From assembly GCF_000503215.1 (NCBI RefSeq), contig NZ_AYTD01000011.1:544180-608179 (forward strand): DNA of 64,000 nt, in the 5' to 3' direction. The notes beneath the pieces were generated by a model. That model saw nothing but the letters and a program-made list of their open reading frames with translations, was not told the DNA's origin and did not search any database. The position numbers and the translations under genes were made by a program. Below, piece after piece: positions 46,497-54,948 of this stretch; position 1 is the stretch's first letter; each line of letters begins with the position of its first letter. This stretch comes from Pseudomonas canadensis. GTDB lineage: Bacteria; Pseudomonadota; Gammaproteobacteria; Pseudomonadales; Pseudomonadaceae.

Positions 46497-47071
46497 GATG
46501 TTCCCCTTCCTGGGCGGGCAAGCCCGGGTGTATCGGCAAGTTGGCTGCGCAACTGGCGTCGGGCCCGCGATAGCAGGCTCTCCAGTGCCTCGACGCTGAT
46601 ATTCATCAGGGCCGCTGCGTCGATGTTCGACAGCTCCTGGTAGTACTGCAACACAATCGCCTCGCGCTGACGCGCAGGCAAAGCGGCCAACGCGGCGGCC
46701 ATGCGCGCATTGCGGTCGGCGCTTTCCAATTGTTCATCCAGAGGTGGTGCGCTGTCCGCCAGCTCCAGCGCCTCCTCCTCGTTCAAAGGACGTTCCTTGC
46801 GCCGACGCAAGCGGTCATGGCACAGGTTGAGCGCCACCCGATGCAGCCACGTGTCGAAACGCGCCTCGCCACTGCGCCAACTGGCCGCCTGGCGCCAGAT
46901 GCGCAGGAAGCTTTCCTGGGCCACGTCCTTGGCTTCGTCGGCATCCCCCAGGATCCGGCTGGCGAGCGCCAGCAGACGCGGCAGTTTGCGCGTCACCATT
47001 TCGTTAACGGCCGCAGGTTCGTTGTTGCCGATACGTGCGAGCAGTTCAACGTCCGGATCAGAGTCTTTCAA
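46493..47071 (-). CDS. ECF-family RNA polymerase sigma factor
   Basis: This 192-aa protein has region 2 (residues ~25-95: VNEMVTRKLPRLLALASRIL, AKDVAQESFLRIWRQ, FDTWLHRVALNLCHDRLRRR) and region 4 (~125-180: ALPARQREAIVLQYYQELSNIDAAALMNISVEALESLLSRAR-type HTH). The first codon is TTG at 47071. Genes for the putative anti-sigma and sensor-like protein overlap in series, so the three are translated together. Targets are unknown; the YXWGXW gene upstream on the same strand is a candidate. Confidence 0.92.
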   Translation of the reverse strand: MKDSDPDVELLARIGNNEPAAVNEMVTRKLPRLLALASRILGDADEAKDVAQESFLRIWRQAASWRSGEARFDTWLHRVALNLCHDRLRRRKERPLNEEEALELADSAPPLDEQLESADRNARMAAALAALPARQREAIVLQYYQELSNIDAAALMNISVEALESLLSRARRQLRSQLADTPGLARPGRGTS

Positions 47072-47086
47072 TCGGGCAATTCTCGG

Positions 47087-47398
47087 TCAGCGGATCCAAT
47101 GCCCTTCGCGCCAGTACCAGTTGGGACCGTGGGCCTCCCAATGGCCGGGCTCCCAGCGCGCATTTCGCATCACTGGCTGCCAGTGGCCTGGCACCCAGCC
47201 ATAGCCACGCCCTTCCCAGCGCCAGTGGCCACGGTCCCAGGCGTAGCCCGGTCGCTCCACGGGAACCATTTCCACACGCTCCGGTGGCGGCGCCTGGCGG
47301 ATGATGATTTCGGTCTGGGCAAACACCGGGGTGCTGACAAACGCGGCAAGGGCCAGCGGAGCAAGCAAGGCAAAGCGCAATGTGGCCAGGGGTCTCAT
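47087..47398 (-). CDS. YXWGXW-repeat secreted protein
   Basis: This 103-aa protein has a signal peptide (MRPLATLRFALLAPLALAAFVSTPVFA) and then a Trp/His/Gly-rich region with repeated YAWDRGHWRW, YGWVPGHWQP, WEPGHWEA and WYWREGHW units. Proteins with this YXWGXW repeat are exported or outer-membrane associated, with unknown role. ATG 47398 has a strong AAGGAG site. It is 15 bases upstream of the sigma factor gene on the same strand and may be cotranscribed with it. Confidence 0.9.
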   Translation of the reverse strand: MRPLATLRFALLAPLALAAFVSTPVFAQTEIIIRQAPPPERVEMVPVERPGYAWDRGHWRWEGRGYGWVPGHWQPVMRNARWEPGHWEAHGPNWYWREGHWIR

Positions 47399-47611
47399 GG
47401 CAACTCCTTCATGCAACGGGCGAAAGTGCCGGTCGCTGATGGGTTGAACGGGGTGTGTCGAAAAATCCGTCGCAGGACGCGCAGATTATTGTCGCAGGCA
47501 GTATTGCCCAGGGCATGAAGGCGCTTGATGAAAGGTTTGCAAGCTTCGCGACGGATTTACGCAGGTGGCAACGTTGAAGGATTAACGCTGATCAACCCAA
47601 GAGGAAACACC

Positions 47612-47752
47612 ATGTCCCGCCGACTTTATATGCTGGTTGCCGCACTGCTGATTGCCAGCCTCAGCGGCTGCGTGATCGTGCCGGAACACCGCCATTGCTG
47701 CTGGCGCTATTACGGCGCGCTCGATACGCCGACCCACAGCGTCAACGGCTAG
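47612..47752 (+). CDS. Small lipoprotein
   Basis: A 46-aa product with a lipoprotein signal peptide: MSRRLYMLVAALLIASLSGC, where LSGC is the lipobox. The mature part is only ~27 residues, with HRHCCWRYYG. GAGG lies seven bases before ATG 47612; the longer frame from 47525 lacks support. It is divergent from the YXWGXW gene. Its last four bases overlap the end of the convergent DUF1652 gene. Function unknown. Confidence 0.75.
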   Translation: MSRRLYMLVAALLIASLSGCVIVPEHRHCCWRYYGALDTPTHSVNG

Positions 47753-47997
47753 CCGACTGCCGCAAAACCCCGGCGCCCGGCCTTGATTTCGGTGCGCAAC
47801 TCGCCAATCAGGTTTGAGATGGAACGGATGCTGTCCAAACCTTCGGGGGACACGCCGGTCAGCAGCAGGTCGACCCGGCCGGACACTGGCTCGAAGATAT
47901 TGATGCGCAACGAGCCGTCGCTGTTGAGCGTGCAATCGCACGCCAGCGGCAGGAAACCCGAGGCCATGATGCGGTTGAGATCAGCGATTGAAATCAT
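47749..47997 (-). CDS. DUF1652 family protein
   Basis: This 82-aa protein starts MISIADLNRIMASGFLPLAC and continues with CDCTLNSDGSLRINIFEPVSGRVDLLLTGV-type strand pattern and a C-terminal helix (ISNLIGELRTEIKAGR). I recognise this as DUF1652, which is common in pseudomonads. Function is unknown. ATG 47997 is preceded by GGGA. Confidence 0.85.
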   Translation of the reverse strand: MISIADLNRIMASGFLPLACDCTLNSDGSLRINIFEPVSGRVDLLLTGVSPEGLDSIRSISNLIGELRTEIKAGRRGFAAVG

Positions 47998-48244
47998 GAC
48001 AAGTTCCCATCCCTGGGCCTCACCCGGTAGTTGTGATGGAGACAGAGTAGAAGAGGTTCTACCGGGCATGGAAGCATTAATGCAAAAGTGTTAGCCATGC
48101 CTCATTTCGCCTCGAAAACGCCGAATCACTGACGCCAGAAAACCCGCTGTTCGACCTCTCGTCTGCTGCGCTGGCGAGCGCTTGACTCGAAGCGTCGATC
48201 ACAAGACGCTCTTGGCTTTTCGCCATCATCTGAGCCAAACCACC

Positions 48245-49189
48245 ATGAGCATCGACCCTCCGAGCCAGCCCGACAGCGATGTGTACAAGACCTTGCTGGA
48301 GTCGACCAAGGCCATCCCTTGGCGTATCGATTGGCAGAGCATGACCTTCAGCTACATCGGCCCGCAGATCGAGGCTTTGCTGGGTTGGACCCCGCAGAGT
48401 TGGGTGAGCGTGGACGACTGGGTCGAGCGCATGCACCCGGATGATCGGGAATATGTGGTGAATTTCTGCGTGTCGCAATCGCGCGCCGGGGTGGACCACG
48501 AAGCGGACTACCGCGCGCTGACCGTGAATGGCGACTACGTGTGGATTCGCGATGTGGTGCATGTGGTGCGCAAGGACGGCGAGGTCGAGGCGCTGATCGG
48601 GTTCATGTTCGATATCAGCGAGCGCAAGAAGACCGAAGAACACCTGGTGCGCCTGCAAAAACAACTTGAGGAATACTCCTACCAGGACGGCCTCACCGGC
48701 ATCGCCAACCGGCGCATGTTCGACACCGTGCTGGAGCGCGAATGGGCCAGCGCCCAGCGCAGCCAATTGCCCCTGTCGCTGATCATTCTGGATATCGATT
48801 TTTTCAAGCAATACAACGACCATTACGGCCATATCAAGGGCGATGAATGCCTGCGCCAAGTTGCAAATACCTTGTCTCAGGCGGCCAACCGACCACGGGA
48901 TTTCATTGCACGTATCGGCGGCGAAGAGTTCGTGTGGCTGCTCCCGGAAACCGACGCAGAGTCTGCCAGGCAAGTGGCGCAGCGCTGCCTGCACCTGATC
49001 CGCCAGCAGCAGATCGAGCATGGTTTTTCGGCGGTGTCGAACCTGCTGACCCTGAGTCTGGGCGTCGGTACGCGCATCGTGAAACCCGACAGCCCGATGC
49101 TGGGGTTTGTCGAAGAGGTCGACAAGTTGTTGTATCAAGCCAAACGCAATGGGCGGATGCGCGCGGAGTTCGCTGACGGTGAAGTGTGA
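48245..49189 (+). CDS. Diguanylate cyclase with N-terminal PAS domain
   Basis: This 314-aa protein has a PAS/PAC domain (residues ~15-140: IDWQSMTFSYIGPQIEALLGW, YRALTVNGDYVWIRDVVHVV) and a GGDEF domain (~160-310: YQDGLTGIANRRMFD, ILDIDFFKQYNDHYGH, active motif RIGGEEF at ~222-228). It has no membrane helices. GGEEF is a catalytically competent variant, so it probably makes cyclic-di-GMP in response to a cytosolic signal. ATG 48245 is chosen; a TTG at 48182 is possible. A terminator follows at 49216. Confidence 0.93.
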   Translation: MSIDPPSQPDSDVYKTLLESTKAIPWRIDWQSMTFSYIGPQIEALLGWTPQSWVSVDDWVERMHPDDREYVVNFCVSQSRAGVDHEADYRALTVNGDYVWIRDVVHVVRKDGEVEALIGFMFDISERKKTEEHLVRLQKQLEEYSYQDGLTGIANRRMFDTVLEREWASAQRSQLPLSLIILDIDFFKQYNDHYGHIKGDECLRQVANTLSQAANRPRDFIARIGGEEFVWLLPETDAESARQVAQRCLHLIRQQQIEHGFSAVSNLLTLSLGVGTRIVKPDSPMLGFVEEVDKLLYQAKRNGRMRAEFADGEV

Positions 49190-49215
49190 CGCGAAGGTCA
49201 AATCGCAGGCAAAAA

Positions 49216-49248
49216 AAATCCCAAGTAGCTGATGGAAACTTGGGATTT
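49216..49248. terminator. Bidirectional-type terminator hairpin
   Basis: The 11-bp stem AAATCCCAAGT / ACTTGGGATTT with an 11-base loop lies 27 bases after the cyclase stop. Eight T follow on the minus strand, so it is strongest for leftward transcripts such as the operon ending at 49456, and it could also serve the cyclase. Confidence 0.85.
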
Positions 49249-49455
49249 AAAAATGCATAAACCGTGGGAGGTGAACGCCCGGCTATAGTAACGATTGTAA
49301 AAACCTGTAACAAGATTATTTTAATCCTTTCGTCGGATTAAAATCGCTGTAAGTCATTCAATAACCACACATTTTTTAAGGTGGCACGATCTATGTGTGC
49401 CACTTTTTGGTGCAACTACCGATACTATTTCCACTTATAAAAAAGGGCTATTGGA
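49249..49455. other. AT-rich gap with a candidate small RNA
   Basis: No protein is supported here. It holds a 9-bp hairpin (TTTTAATCC 49319-49327 / GGATTAAAA 49335-49343) and a strong plus-strand terminator at 49381. The layout could be a small RNA or just the 3' regions of the flanking genes. Confidence 0.4.
49381..49408 (+). terminator. Intrinsic terminator (plus strand)
   Basis: GTGGCAC (49381-49387) pairs with GTGCCAC (49397-49403), followed by five T. No annotated plus-strand gene lies directly upstream within ~190 bases. Confidence 0.85.
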
Positions 49456-49716
49456 TTAAAGCGGCGTCGCACTATTGGATATACGTCCATTCAATTGCTT
49501 ACACGCTTCGTGTATTTCAAGGCTATTGGGCAGTACCGAGCGCCTTACACTTTCTACCTGCCTGCACAATGCCAGGCGTTCGTTGGCGGCTTCCCGCTCG
49601 CGGTCAATCTCGGCGTTGAGCCGCACAAAATAGAACCCCAGCAACACCGCAGCACAGAGCACACCGAGCACAAAGTAGCGAAAGCTGTTGGACGACGGCG
49701 GCTCGGGTGGGTTCAT
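49456..49716 (-). CDS. Small membrane protein of unknown function
   Basis: An 86-aa protein: a Pro/Ser-rich start (MNPPEPPSSNSF), one membrane segment (YFVLGVLCAAVLLGFYFV) and a charged helical tail (NAEIDREREAANERLALCRQ) with three cysteines in the protein. The ATG is four bases after the GNAT stop, with AGGG in the GNAT 3' end as ribosome site, so the two are coupled. I do not recognise a family. Confidence 0.68.
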   Translation of the reverse strand: MNPPEPPSSNSFRYFVLGVLCAAVLLGFYFVRLNAEIDREREAANERLALCRQVESVRRSVLPNSLEIHEACKQLNGRISNSATPL

Positions 49717-49720
49717 GACG

Positions 49721-50167
49721 TTATTGCGCCCTGCTCTTCTCGTAACGCACATCATCGCCGTCCACCGGGCCGACCACGCTCCAACCCAGCCGCTGATAAA
49801 ACCCGTTGGCACGGATTCCGTCACGGCCGTCGGTAATCAAGAACAACCGATCATGGTGTTCAAACAGTGCGGCCTCGGCCACCGCCATCAGTTGACGCCC
49901 CAGGCCCAGGTTCTCGAAAGCCGGCCGCACGAACATCGCGAATACCTCGCCTTCGGCCAGGTCGACCATGGCAAAAGCGGCAGGCTGACCCTCCGCCTCG
50001 GCGATCCAAACGCAGGGCGCTGCGCGGATGCTGTCAGCCAGTACCTGGGGCGTTATGCCCAGGTCGGCCATTTGCTCGACACTCAAATGGTTTTGCACCA
50101 CCGAGGTGCGAATGGCGAAGAGCGTGTCGACATCGTCCTGCGTCGCCAGGCGGATGAGCGTTTGCAT
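49721..50167 (-). CDS. GNAT-family N-acetyltransferase
   Basis: This 148-aa GNAT domain has the CoA-binding motif region VFAMFVRPAFENLGLGRQLM (motif A, with Gly-x-Gly) and the late TDGRDGIRANGFYQRLGWSVVG. The substrate is unknown. ATG 50167 has a strong GGGAGG site seven bases upstream, which excludes the longer frame. It heads a two-gene unit with the small membrane protein. Confidence 0.92.
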   Translation of the reverse strand: MQTLIRLATQDDVDTLFAIRTSVVQNHLSVEQMADLGITPQVLADSIRAAPCVWIAEAEGQPAAFAMVDLAEGEVFAMFVRPAFENLGLGRQLMAVAEAALFEHHDRLFLITDGRDGIRANGFYQRLGWSVVGPVDGDDVRYEKSRAQ

Positions 50168-50241
50168 ACTGGCCTCCCTAGTAGAGGGCGCAATTGTATG
50201 CAAATAGAAACACAGTGAATGTCGTGGATTTGTAAAACGCC

Positions 50242-51150
50242 CTACAGCGCCTCGCTTTGCTGCTGTCGACGGAACTGCCCTGGCGCCACCCCATGGGCCT
50301 TGCGGAAACACCGGGAAAAATACGCCTCGTCGGTGAAACCGCAGCGGTGCGCGATCACGCCAATCATTTGCGCACTGTTGAGCAACAAGGTGCGCGCCAT
50401 CTGCATGCGCCGGTCGAGCACCAGTTGCGAGAAGGGTTTGCCGGTTTCCTTGCGCAACAAGTGAGTGAGGTAGTTGGGCGACAGGAACGCCGCCGCCGCT
50501 GCATCCGTGAGGTTGAGGGTCGGTTCATGCAAGTGCTCGCGGATATAGCCCTGCACCCGTGCCAACGCATCCTTGCGCCCGCGCCGCGTGGCATTGTTGG
50601 CGGCGAAAGCCTGCAAGGGCTCGGCGTACTGCTCACAGACCAGGCCGATCAGTTGAAACAGGTAGCCCTTGAGGCGTTCGCGGGCGCCGAAGGTGCGGTG
50701 GGCATCGAGTTCGCGCATGTGGGCAAGCCAGGTTTGCACCTGCTCGAACGCCGCGTCTTCGAGAATGAAGTCCAACTGCTCCTGGAAGCGAAACGGCGAC
50801 AGCTCCGGCGCCTGGCCGATGGGAATGTCTTCCAGGTCCAGGGGATCGCAGGTGAGCTGCGGTAGGAAAAACGCCTGGCTGAAGTTGATCAGCATGAATT
50901 CGCCATCTTCAGGGTGGGGAATCACATGCAAGCGATGGGGCAGGATAAACGCCAGGGCCTTGCGCGGAAACTGCCGCACCGCGCCGCCGATATGCTGCAC
51001 GGTGTCGCCGCCGAGGTTGATCTGGATCTGGAAATACTCATGGCGATGGGGGCTGGTCAGCGCCGCTCGCCCGCGTTTGTCGCGAATGTAGAAGTCGGGG
51101 CGGTCGCTGCGCTGTTCCATGCCGTAAGTGGTGACGCGGGTGCCTGGCAT
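50242..51150 (-). CDS. AraC-family transcriptional regulator
   Basis: This 302-aa protein has an N-terminal cupin-like ligand domain (SPHRHEYFQIQINLGG, then FILPHRLHVIPHPEDGEF) and a C-terminal AraC double HTH (residues ~195-295: YIREHLHEPTLNLTDAAAAAFLSPNYLTHLLRKETG and IGVIAHRCGFTDEAYFSRCFRKAHG). The FAH-family hydrolase gene upstream on the same strand ends 36 bases before it. Inducer and targets are unknown. Confidence 0.93.
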   Translation of the reverse strand: MPGTRVTTYGMEQRSDRPDFYIRDKRGRAALTSPHRHEYFQIQINLGGDTVQHIGGAVRQFPRKALAFILPHRLHVIPHPEDGEFMLINFSQAFFLPQLTCDPLDLEDIPIGQAPELSPFRFQEQLDFILEDAAFEQVQTWLAHMRELDAHRTFGARERLKGYLFQLIGLVCEQYAEPLQAFAANNATRRGRKDALARVQGYIREHLHEPTLNLTDAAAAAFLSPNYLTHLLRKETGKPFSQLVLDRRMQMARTLLLNSAQMIGVIAHRCGFTDEAYFSRCFRKAHGVAPGQFRRQQQSEAL

Positions 51151-51186
51151 AACGGTCTCTCGGGTGGCCTGGGCACCACTGTAGCC

Positions 51187-51882
51187 TCAACCCTGGCTGA
51201 GGGTGAAACGCAACTCGCCGATGCCGTCGATGCCAGCGCTGATCTCGTCGCCCGGTTGTAACGCACCGACGCCTGCGGGCGTACCGGTGAAGATCAGGTC
51301 GCCGGCTTTGAGCGCGACGGACTTCGACGCATGGCTGATCACTTCACTGACGGACCAGATCTGGTCGGCCAGGTCGCCCACCTGGCGCTGTTCACCGTTC
51401 ACGTTGAGCCAGATCTTGCCGCTGGACGGATGCCCGACCACGCTCACCGGTTGCAGCGCAGTCGTCGGTGCGGACGCATCGAAAGCCTTGGCCCAATCCC
51501 ACGGGCGTGACAGCTTTTTCGCCTGGGCTTGCAGGTCGCGGCGGGTCAGGTCGATGCCGACGCCATACCCCCAGATGTGGGAAAACGCCTGTTCCGGGCT
51601 GATGTCCACACCGCCCTTGCCGATGGCTACCACCAGCTCCACTTCGTGGTGCAGGTCGGCGGTCAGCGGCGGATAGGCGATCACGCCTTCGGCCGGCACC
51701 ACGGCATCCGCCGGTTTCATGAAGAAGAATGGCGGCTCGCGGTCCGGGTCATGCCCCATCTCACGAGCGTGTTCGCTGTAGTTGCGACCCACACAGAACA
51801 CCCGGCGTAGCGGGAAGCGTGCTTCGCTGCCCTGCACGGCCAGGGAGGGGGTTGGCGTAGGTGTGAATACATAGTCAGTCAT
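51187..51882 (-). CDS. FAH-family hydrolase (fumarylpyruvate/acylpyruvate hydrolase-like)
   Basis: This 231-aa fumarylacetoacetate hydrolase-fold protein has FCVGRNYSEHAREMGHDP, PFFFMKPADAVVP, the metal-binding H-E-x-E in LHHEVELVVAIGKGG, a lid segment with WDWAKAFDASAP, and GDLIFTGTPAGVG. Length and motifs match the small NagK/YcgM group that splits fumarylpyruvate or acylpyruvates. No ring-cleavage dioxygenase is nearby, so the substrate is not fixed by context. Confidence 0.9.
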   Translation of the reverse strand: MTDYVFTPTPTPSLAVQGSEARFPLRRVFCVGRNYSEHAREMGHDPDREPPFFFMKPADAVVPAEGVIAYPPLTADLHHEVELVVAIGKGGVDISPEQAFSHIWGYGVGIDLTRRDLQAQAKKLSRPWDWAKAFDASAPTTALQPVSVVGHPSSGKIWLNVNGEQRQVGDLADQIWSVSEVISHASKSVALKAGDLIFTGTPAGVGALQPGDEISAGIDGIGELRFTLSQG

Positions 51883-51948
51883 GGCTCGGGCCTCTTCGGT
51901 TACCTGGCGCCAGTATGGCGAGTGGCGCCGGGGCGAAGTTGGACAGGT

Positions 51949-52986
51949 CTACGCAGATTTTGCACTGGACGGTGCTTCAGAAGGCCGATCCAACAGGCGA
52001 TACAACGGCAGGCACGCCGCCTGGATCAGCAACATGCGGATCACCTGCATCGCCGTCACCAGGGTCACGGCCAGACCCAGGGCCTCGGCGGTGAGGCTCA
52101 TTTCCGGCGCGCTGCCGGGCATCATGCCCAGGGCCAGCGACAGCCACGGCATGCCCAACCCGGCACCCAGCGCCCAAGCGGCCAATGCGCTGGCAATCAC
52201 CGAACCGATCAATAGCAGCAGCACTTTGCCCAGCAGGCCCGGCGTGCGGCGGAAGAAACTGCGGTCAAACGCGACGCCCAATGCGCAGCCAATCAGCAAC
52301 TGGCCGCTGCCGCTGAGCCAACCCGGCATGCTCATCGACAGGTGATTGCAGCCCACCCCCACCGCGCAAATCAGGAACGGCCCGAAGGTCCAGGGGTTAG
52401 GCAACTTGCACTGCTTGAAACCCAAGGCCGCCAGCCAGCCCACGGCGAGGATGAAGATCAGCCAGGGCCAGATCACCGGCAATGGCGCATGCGCAGCGAC
52501 GGGGGGCATGCCGAAAGTGGCGACAGCCGGCACCGTCAAAAGAATCAGCAATAATCGGATGCTATGGGCGGCGGCAATAAAGCTGGTGTCCGCCTGGCGT
52601 TGGCGGCCCAGGTGCACCATCTCGCTGGAGTTGGCCGGCATCAAGGCGAAGAACGCCGTGCCGAACGGCACGCCCCAGCGATGCAGGATCAGCACCGAAC
52701 ACAGCGCCAGTACCAGCGTCAGCAACACCGCCGTGACGATCAGCCCGAGATGAGCCGCCACCTGCTGCATCACCGGCAGCGTGAAATGACAGCCGATGGC
52801 AACCGCCACGATGAGTTGCCCGGCTTGGCGGCCACGGGGAATTTCCGGCACCAGGCTGCCAGCGCAACGGGTCAGCATCACGGCGACCAGCGAACCGATC
52901 ACCCAGGGCAACGGCCACCCCGCCCAACTGGCAAGACTGCCGCCCAGCGCGCCGATAATCAGTGTGAAGAGCCAATGGTTGGGCAT
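51949..52986 (-). CDS. AbrB-family membrane protein (ammonia monooxygenase-like, putative transporter)
   Basis: This 345-aa protein has about ten hydrophobic segments arranged as two repeats; each contains a G-x-P-W or M-P-x-S-x-E pattern (ALMPANSSEMVHLGRQ and LGMMPGSAPEMSLTAEALG). This matches the AbrB/DUF family often mislabelled as ammonia monooxygenase; the function is unproven. The two repeated PxSxEM motifs suggest an inverted-repeat transporter. It is divergent from a LysR gene. Confidence 0.87.
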   Translation of the reverse strand: MPNHWLFTLIIGALGGSLASWAGWPLPWVIGSLVAVMLTRCAGSLVPEIPRGRQAGQLIVAVAIGCHFTLPVMQQVAAHLGLIVTAVLLTLVLALCSVLILHRWGVPFGTAFFALMPANSSEMVHLGRQRQADTSFIAAAHSIRLLLILLTVPAVATFGMPPVAAHAPLPVIWPWLIFILAVGWLAALGFKQCKLPNPWTFGPFLICAVGVGCNHLSMSMPGWLSGSGQLLIGCALGVAFDRSFFRRTPGLLGKVLLLLIGSVIASALAAWALGAGLGMPWLSLALGMMPGSAPEMSLTAEALGLAVTLVTAMQVIRMLLIQAACLPLYRLLDRPSEAPSSAKSA

Positions 52987-53039
52987 GGTGGGGTACTCGG
53001 CATGGAGAAGAATGCCGACAGGCTATAGACTTGCCTTCA

Positions 53040-53062
53040 TCACAGAAAATATCCATTTGTGA
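53040..53062. promoter_or_regulatory. TCACA-N13-TGTGA dyad, possible LysR site
   Basis: A symmetric element in the gap between the AbrB-family gene and the divergent LysR gene, 34 bases before the LysR ATG. Its size is near that of LysR sites, but evidence is limited to symmetry and place. Confidence 0.3.
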
Positions 53063-53095
53063 AGCCAGTCATCACTCTTTGTTATGCGAGCCGTC

Positions 53096-53995
53096 ATGAA
53101 CCTGAAAGCGCTGGAGTACTGCGTCGAGATCGCCCGTCAAGGCAGCTTCACCAAAGCCGCCCAGGCGTTGCACGTGGCACAGCCGGCGCTGAGCATGGCG
53201 GTGAGCCGGTTGGAGGATGAGTTGGGCGTGGCCCTGTTCAACCGCGCGACGCGGCAGATTAGCGTGACTGCCGAAGGCCAGCTGTTCCTGGCACGCGCCG
53301 AGGCGTGCCTTGAAGGCTTGGCCGGTGCCCGCCGTGAGCTGCAGGACCTGACCCAACTGCACAGCGGCGAAATCCGCGTGGGCGTACCGCCCATGTACGG
53401 CATCCGCCATATTCCCGACCTGCTGATGCAATTTCGCGCACAGTACCCCGGCATTGCCATGCATGTGGTGGAAGGCAGCGCCGATGACATCAGCGAACGC
53501 CTGGCCACGCGGGACATCGATGTGGCGTTGTTGGAGTCGCGGCGGGTTGATCCGGCGTGGGAGTCGGTGCTGCTCGGCAGCGATGAGATGGTGTTGTGCA
53601 TGGCCGAAGATCACCCGCTGGCGGGCCTCTCGTCCATCTCGGCGCAGCGGCTGCAACACGAACCGATGCTGGTGTTCGACAACACTTTCCTGCAGCGCCA
53701 TCTGCTGGACGCCTTTTGCAGCAACGCCCGCGTGCGTTTCAACATCGCCCTGGAAAGCAACTTCGTGCCGTTGGTGATTACCGCCACGCGCAACGGCATG
53801 GGCGTGTCCACCTTGCTGCGATCGGTGCAGGAGCAAGAACCAGAGTTGGCCGGCGTTTCATTCGAGCCGGCGCAATTCATGCACTTCAACCTGTGCTGGC
53901 GCGCCAGCGAATACCTGTCCCAGGCCAATCGGCAGTTTATTGAGACGGCGAAGGTGTATTTCCAGGAAGACGCCAGCTCGCCGCTGTCACGTTAA
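53096..53995 (+). CDS. LysR-family transcriptional regulator
   Basis: This 299-aa regulator has an N-terminal HTH (MNLKALEYCVEIARQGSFTKAAQALHVAQPALSMAVSRLE-type) and a substrate-binding domain (GEIRVGVPPMYGIRHIP, DIDVALLESRRVDP, ITATRNGMGVSTLL). It is divergent from the AbrB-family gene, its probable target. An in-frame ATG at 53084 is possible; I prefer 53096, which begins at the conserved MNLKALEYC. Confidence 0.92.
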   Translation: MNLKALEYCVEIARQGSFTKAAQALHVAQPALSMAVSRLEDELGVALFNRATRQISVTAEGQLFLARAEACLEGLAGARRELQDLTQLHSGEIRVGVPPMYGIRHIPDLLMQFRAQYPGIAMHVVEGSADDISERLATRDIDVALLESRRVDPAWESVLLGSDEMVLCMAEDHPLAGLSSISAQRLQHEPMLVFDNTFLQRHLLDAFCSNARVRFNIALESNFVPLVITATRNGMGVSTLLRSVQEQEPELAGVSFEPAQFMHFNLCWRASEYLSQANRQFIETAKVYFQEDASSPLSR

Positions 53996-53999
53996 GCCG

Positions 54000-54329
54000 T
54001 TATTTGCGCGCGACTTTGTAGCGCACGCAATCCTGATAGAAGCCCTGGCGGATCGCCTCGGGCTTGAGCCGTGAACGGCTGTCGTAGGTCTGTTCGGTAA
54101 TGCCCATGGCCATCATGCGCATCCATGATTTGCTGAACTTCATGCTTTGGATCTTCTGCCGCGCCGCGTACAACGACACGCCCGACAGCTTCAGTTCCTG
54201 AGCCCTGGCGGCGGTGCCGGCGCCCCAACTGCACATGTACTTGTCACCCTCGCGCAGCTCCTGTGCCTGCACGGCAGCCGCGCCGCCGGCCAGGGAGCAG
54301 GCGATCAGCATGATTCCAACAGAGCGCAT
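54000..54329 (-). CDS. Secreted protein of unknown function
   Basis: A 109-aa protein with a signal peptide (MRSVGIMLIACSLAGGAAAVQA, cleavage before QELREG). The mature part has two cysteines (YMCSWG and YQDCVRY) and helical segments. ATG 54329 has AGGTGAGG at correct spacing; the nearby GTG and ATG at 54341 and 54335 are too close to that site. Its stop is four bases from the convergent LysR stop. I do not recognise the family. Confidence 0.75.
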   Translation of the reverse strand: MRSVGIMLIACSLAGGAAAVQAQELREGDKYMCSWGAGTAARAQELKLSGVSLYAARQKIQSMKFSKSWMRMMAMGITEQTYDSRSRLKPEAIRQGFYQDCVRYKVARK

Positions 54330-54421
54330 TTGCATCCTCACCTAACCACCTGAAAATAAAAGCGATTCTGGCGAGGATTTTGTTACAAAGGGGCCATTAA
54401 ATTGCCTTATTGCGCAAGGTT

Positions 54422-54862
54422 TCAGTTAGCCGCAGCCGGCGTGGTGCGGAAGGTGATGCCCAGGCGGTTGAATGCGTTCATCAAGGCAATGCCGTAAGTC
54501 AGGTCGGCCAGTTCCTTGGCGCTGAACTCGGCGGCGGCCGCTGCGTACTCTGCGTCCGAGACGTCGCTGCGGGTGACCGCTTCAGCGAAAGCCAGGGCGA
54601 TACGTTCGCGGGCGGTGAACACATCCCGTGCGTCGTGCGACACCGGCACCAGCACCAGCTTGTCCACGGCCAAGCCTTGCTTGAGCAGGTCACGCGAGTG
54701 CATGTCGATGCAGAAGGCGCAGCCGTTGATCTGCGAGACGCGCAGGTAAACCAGGTCGATCAGCGCCTTGGGCAAGCCGCTGTTCTGCAGGTAGACATAG
54801 ACGCCACCGAAAGCCTTGTAGCCTTCCGGGGATGCTTGGGTGTAATCGAGGCGAGTGGTCAT
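54422..54862 (-). CDS. Carboxymuconolactone decarboxylase/AhpD-family protein
   Basis: This 146-aa AhpD-like protein has the redox motif CAFCIDMHS (CxxC plus His, residues ~50-58), preceded by LPKALIDLVYLRVSQINGC and followed by RERIALAFAEAVTR. Such proteins are small peroxidases or related enzymes of all-helical fold. ATG 54862 is supported by AGGA; a longer frame is not. A MocR-type regulator gene starts 184 bases away on the opposite strand and probably controls it. Confidence 0.92.
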   Translation of the reverse strand: MTTRLDYTQASPEGYKAFGGVYVYLQNSGLPKALIDLVYLRVSQINGCAFCIDMHSRDLLKQGLAVDKLVLVPVSHDARDVFTARERIALAFAEAVTRSDVSDAEYAAAAAEFSAKELADLTYGIALMNAFNRLGITFRTTPAAAN

Positions 54863-54948
54863 GATAAATCCTGTTGACGTTGAGTGAAGGCACCATGTTG
54901 CAGCGCCATGGCTCACCTCTAAAGAGCCAAGAATGGGCCCGGTGACCG

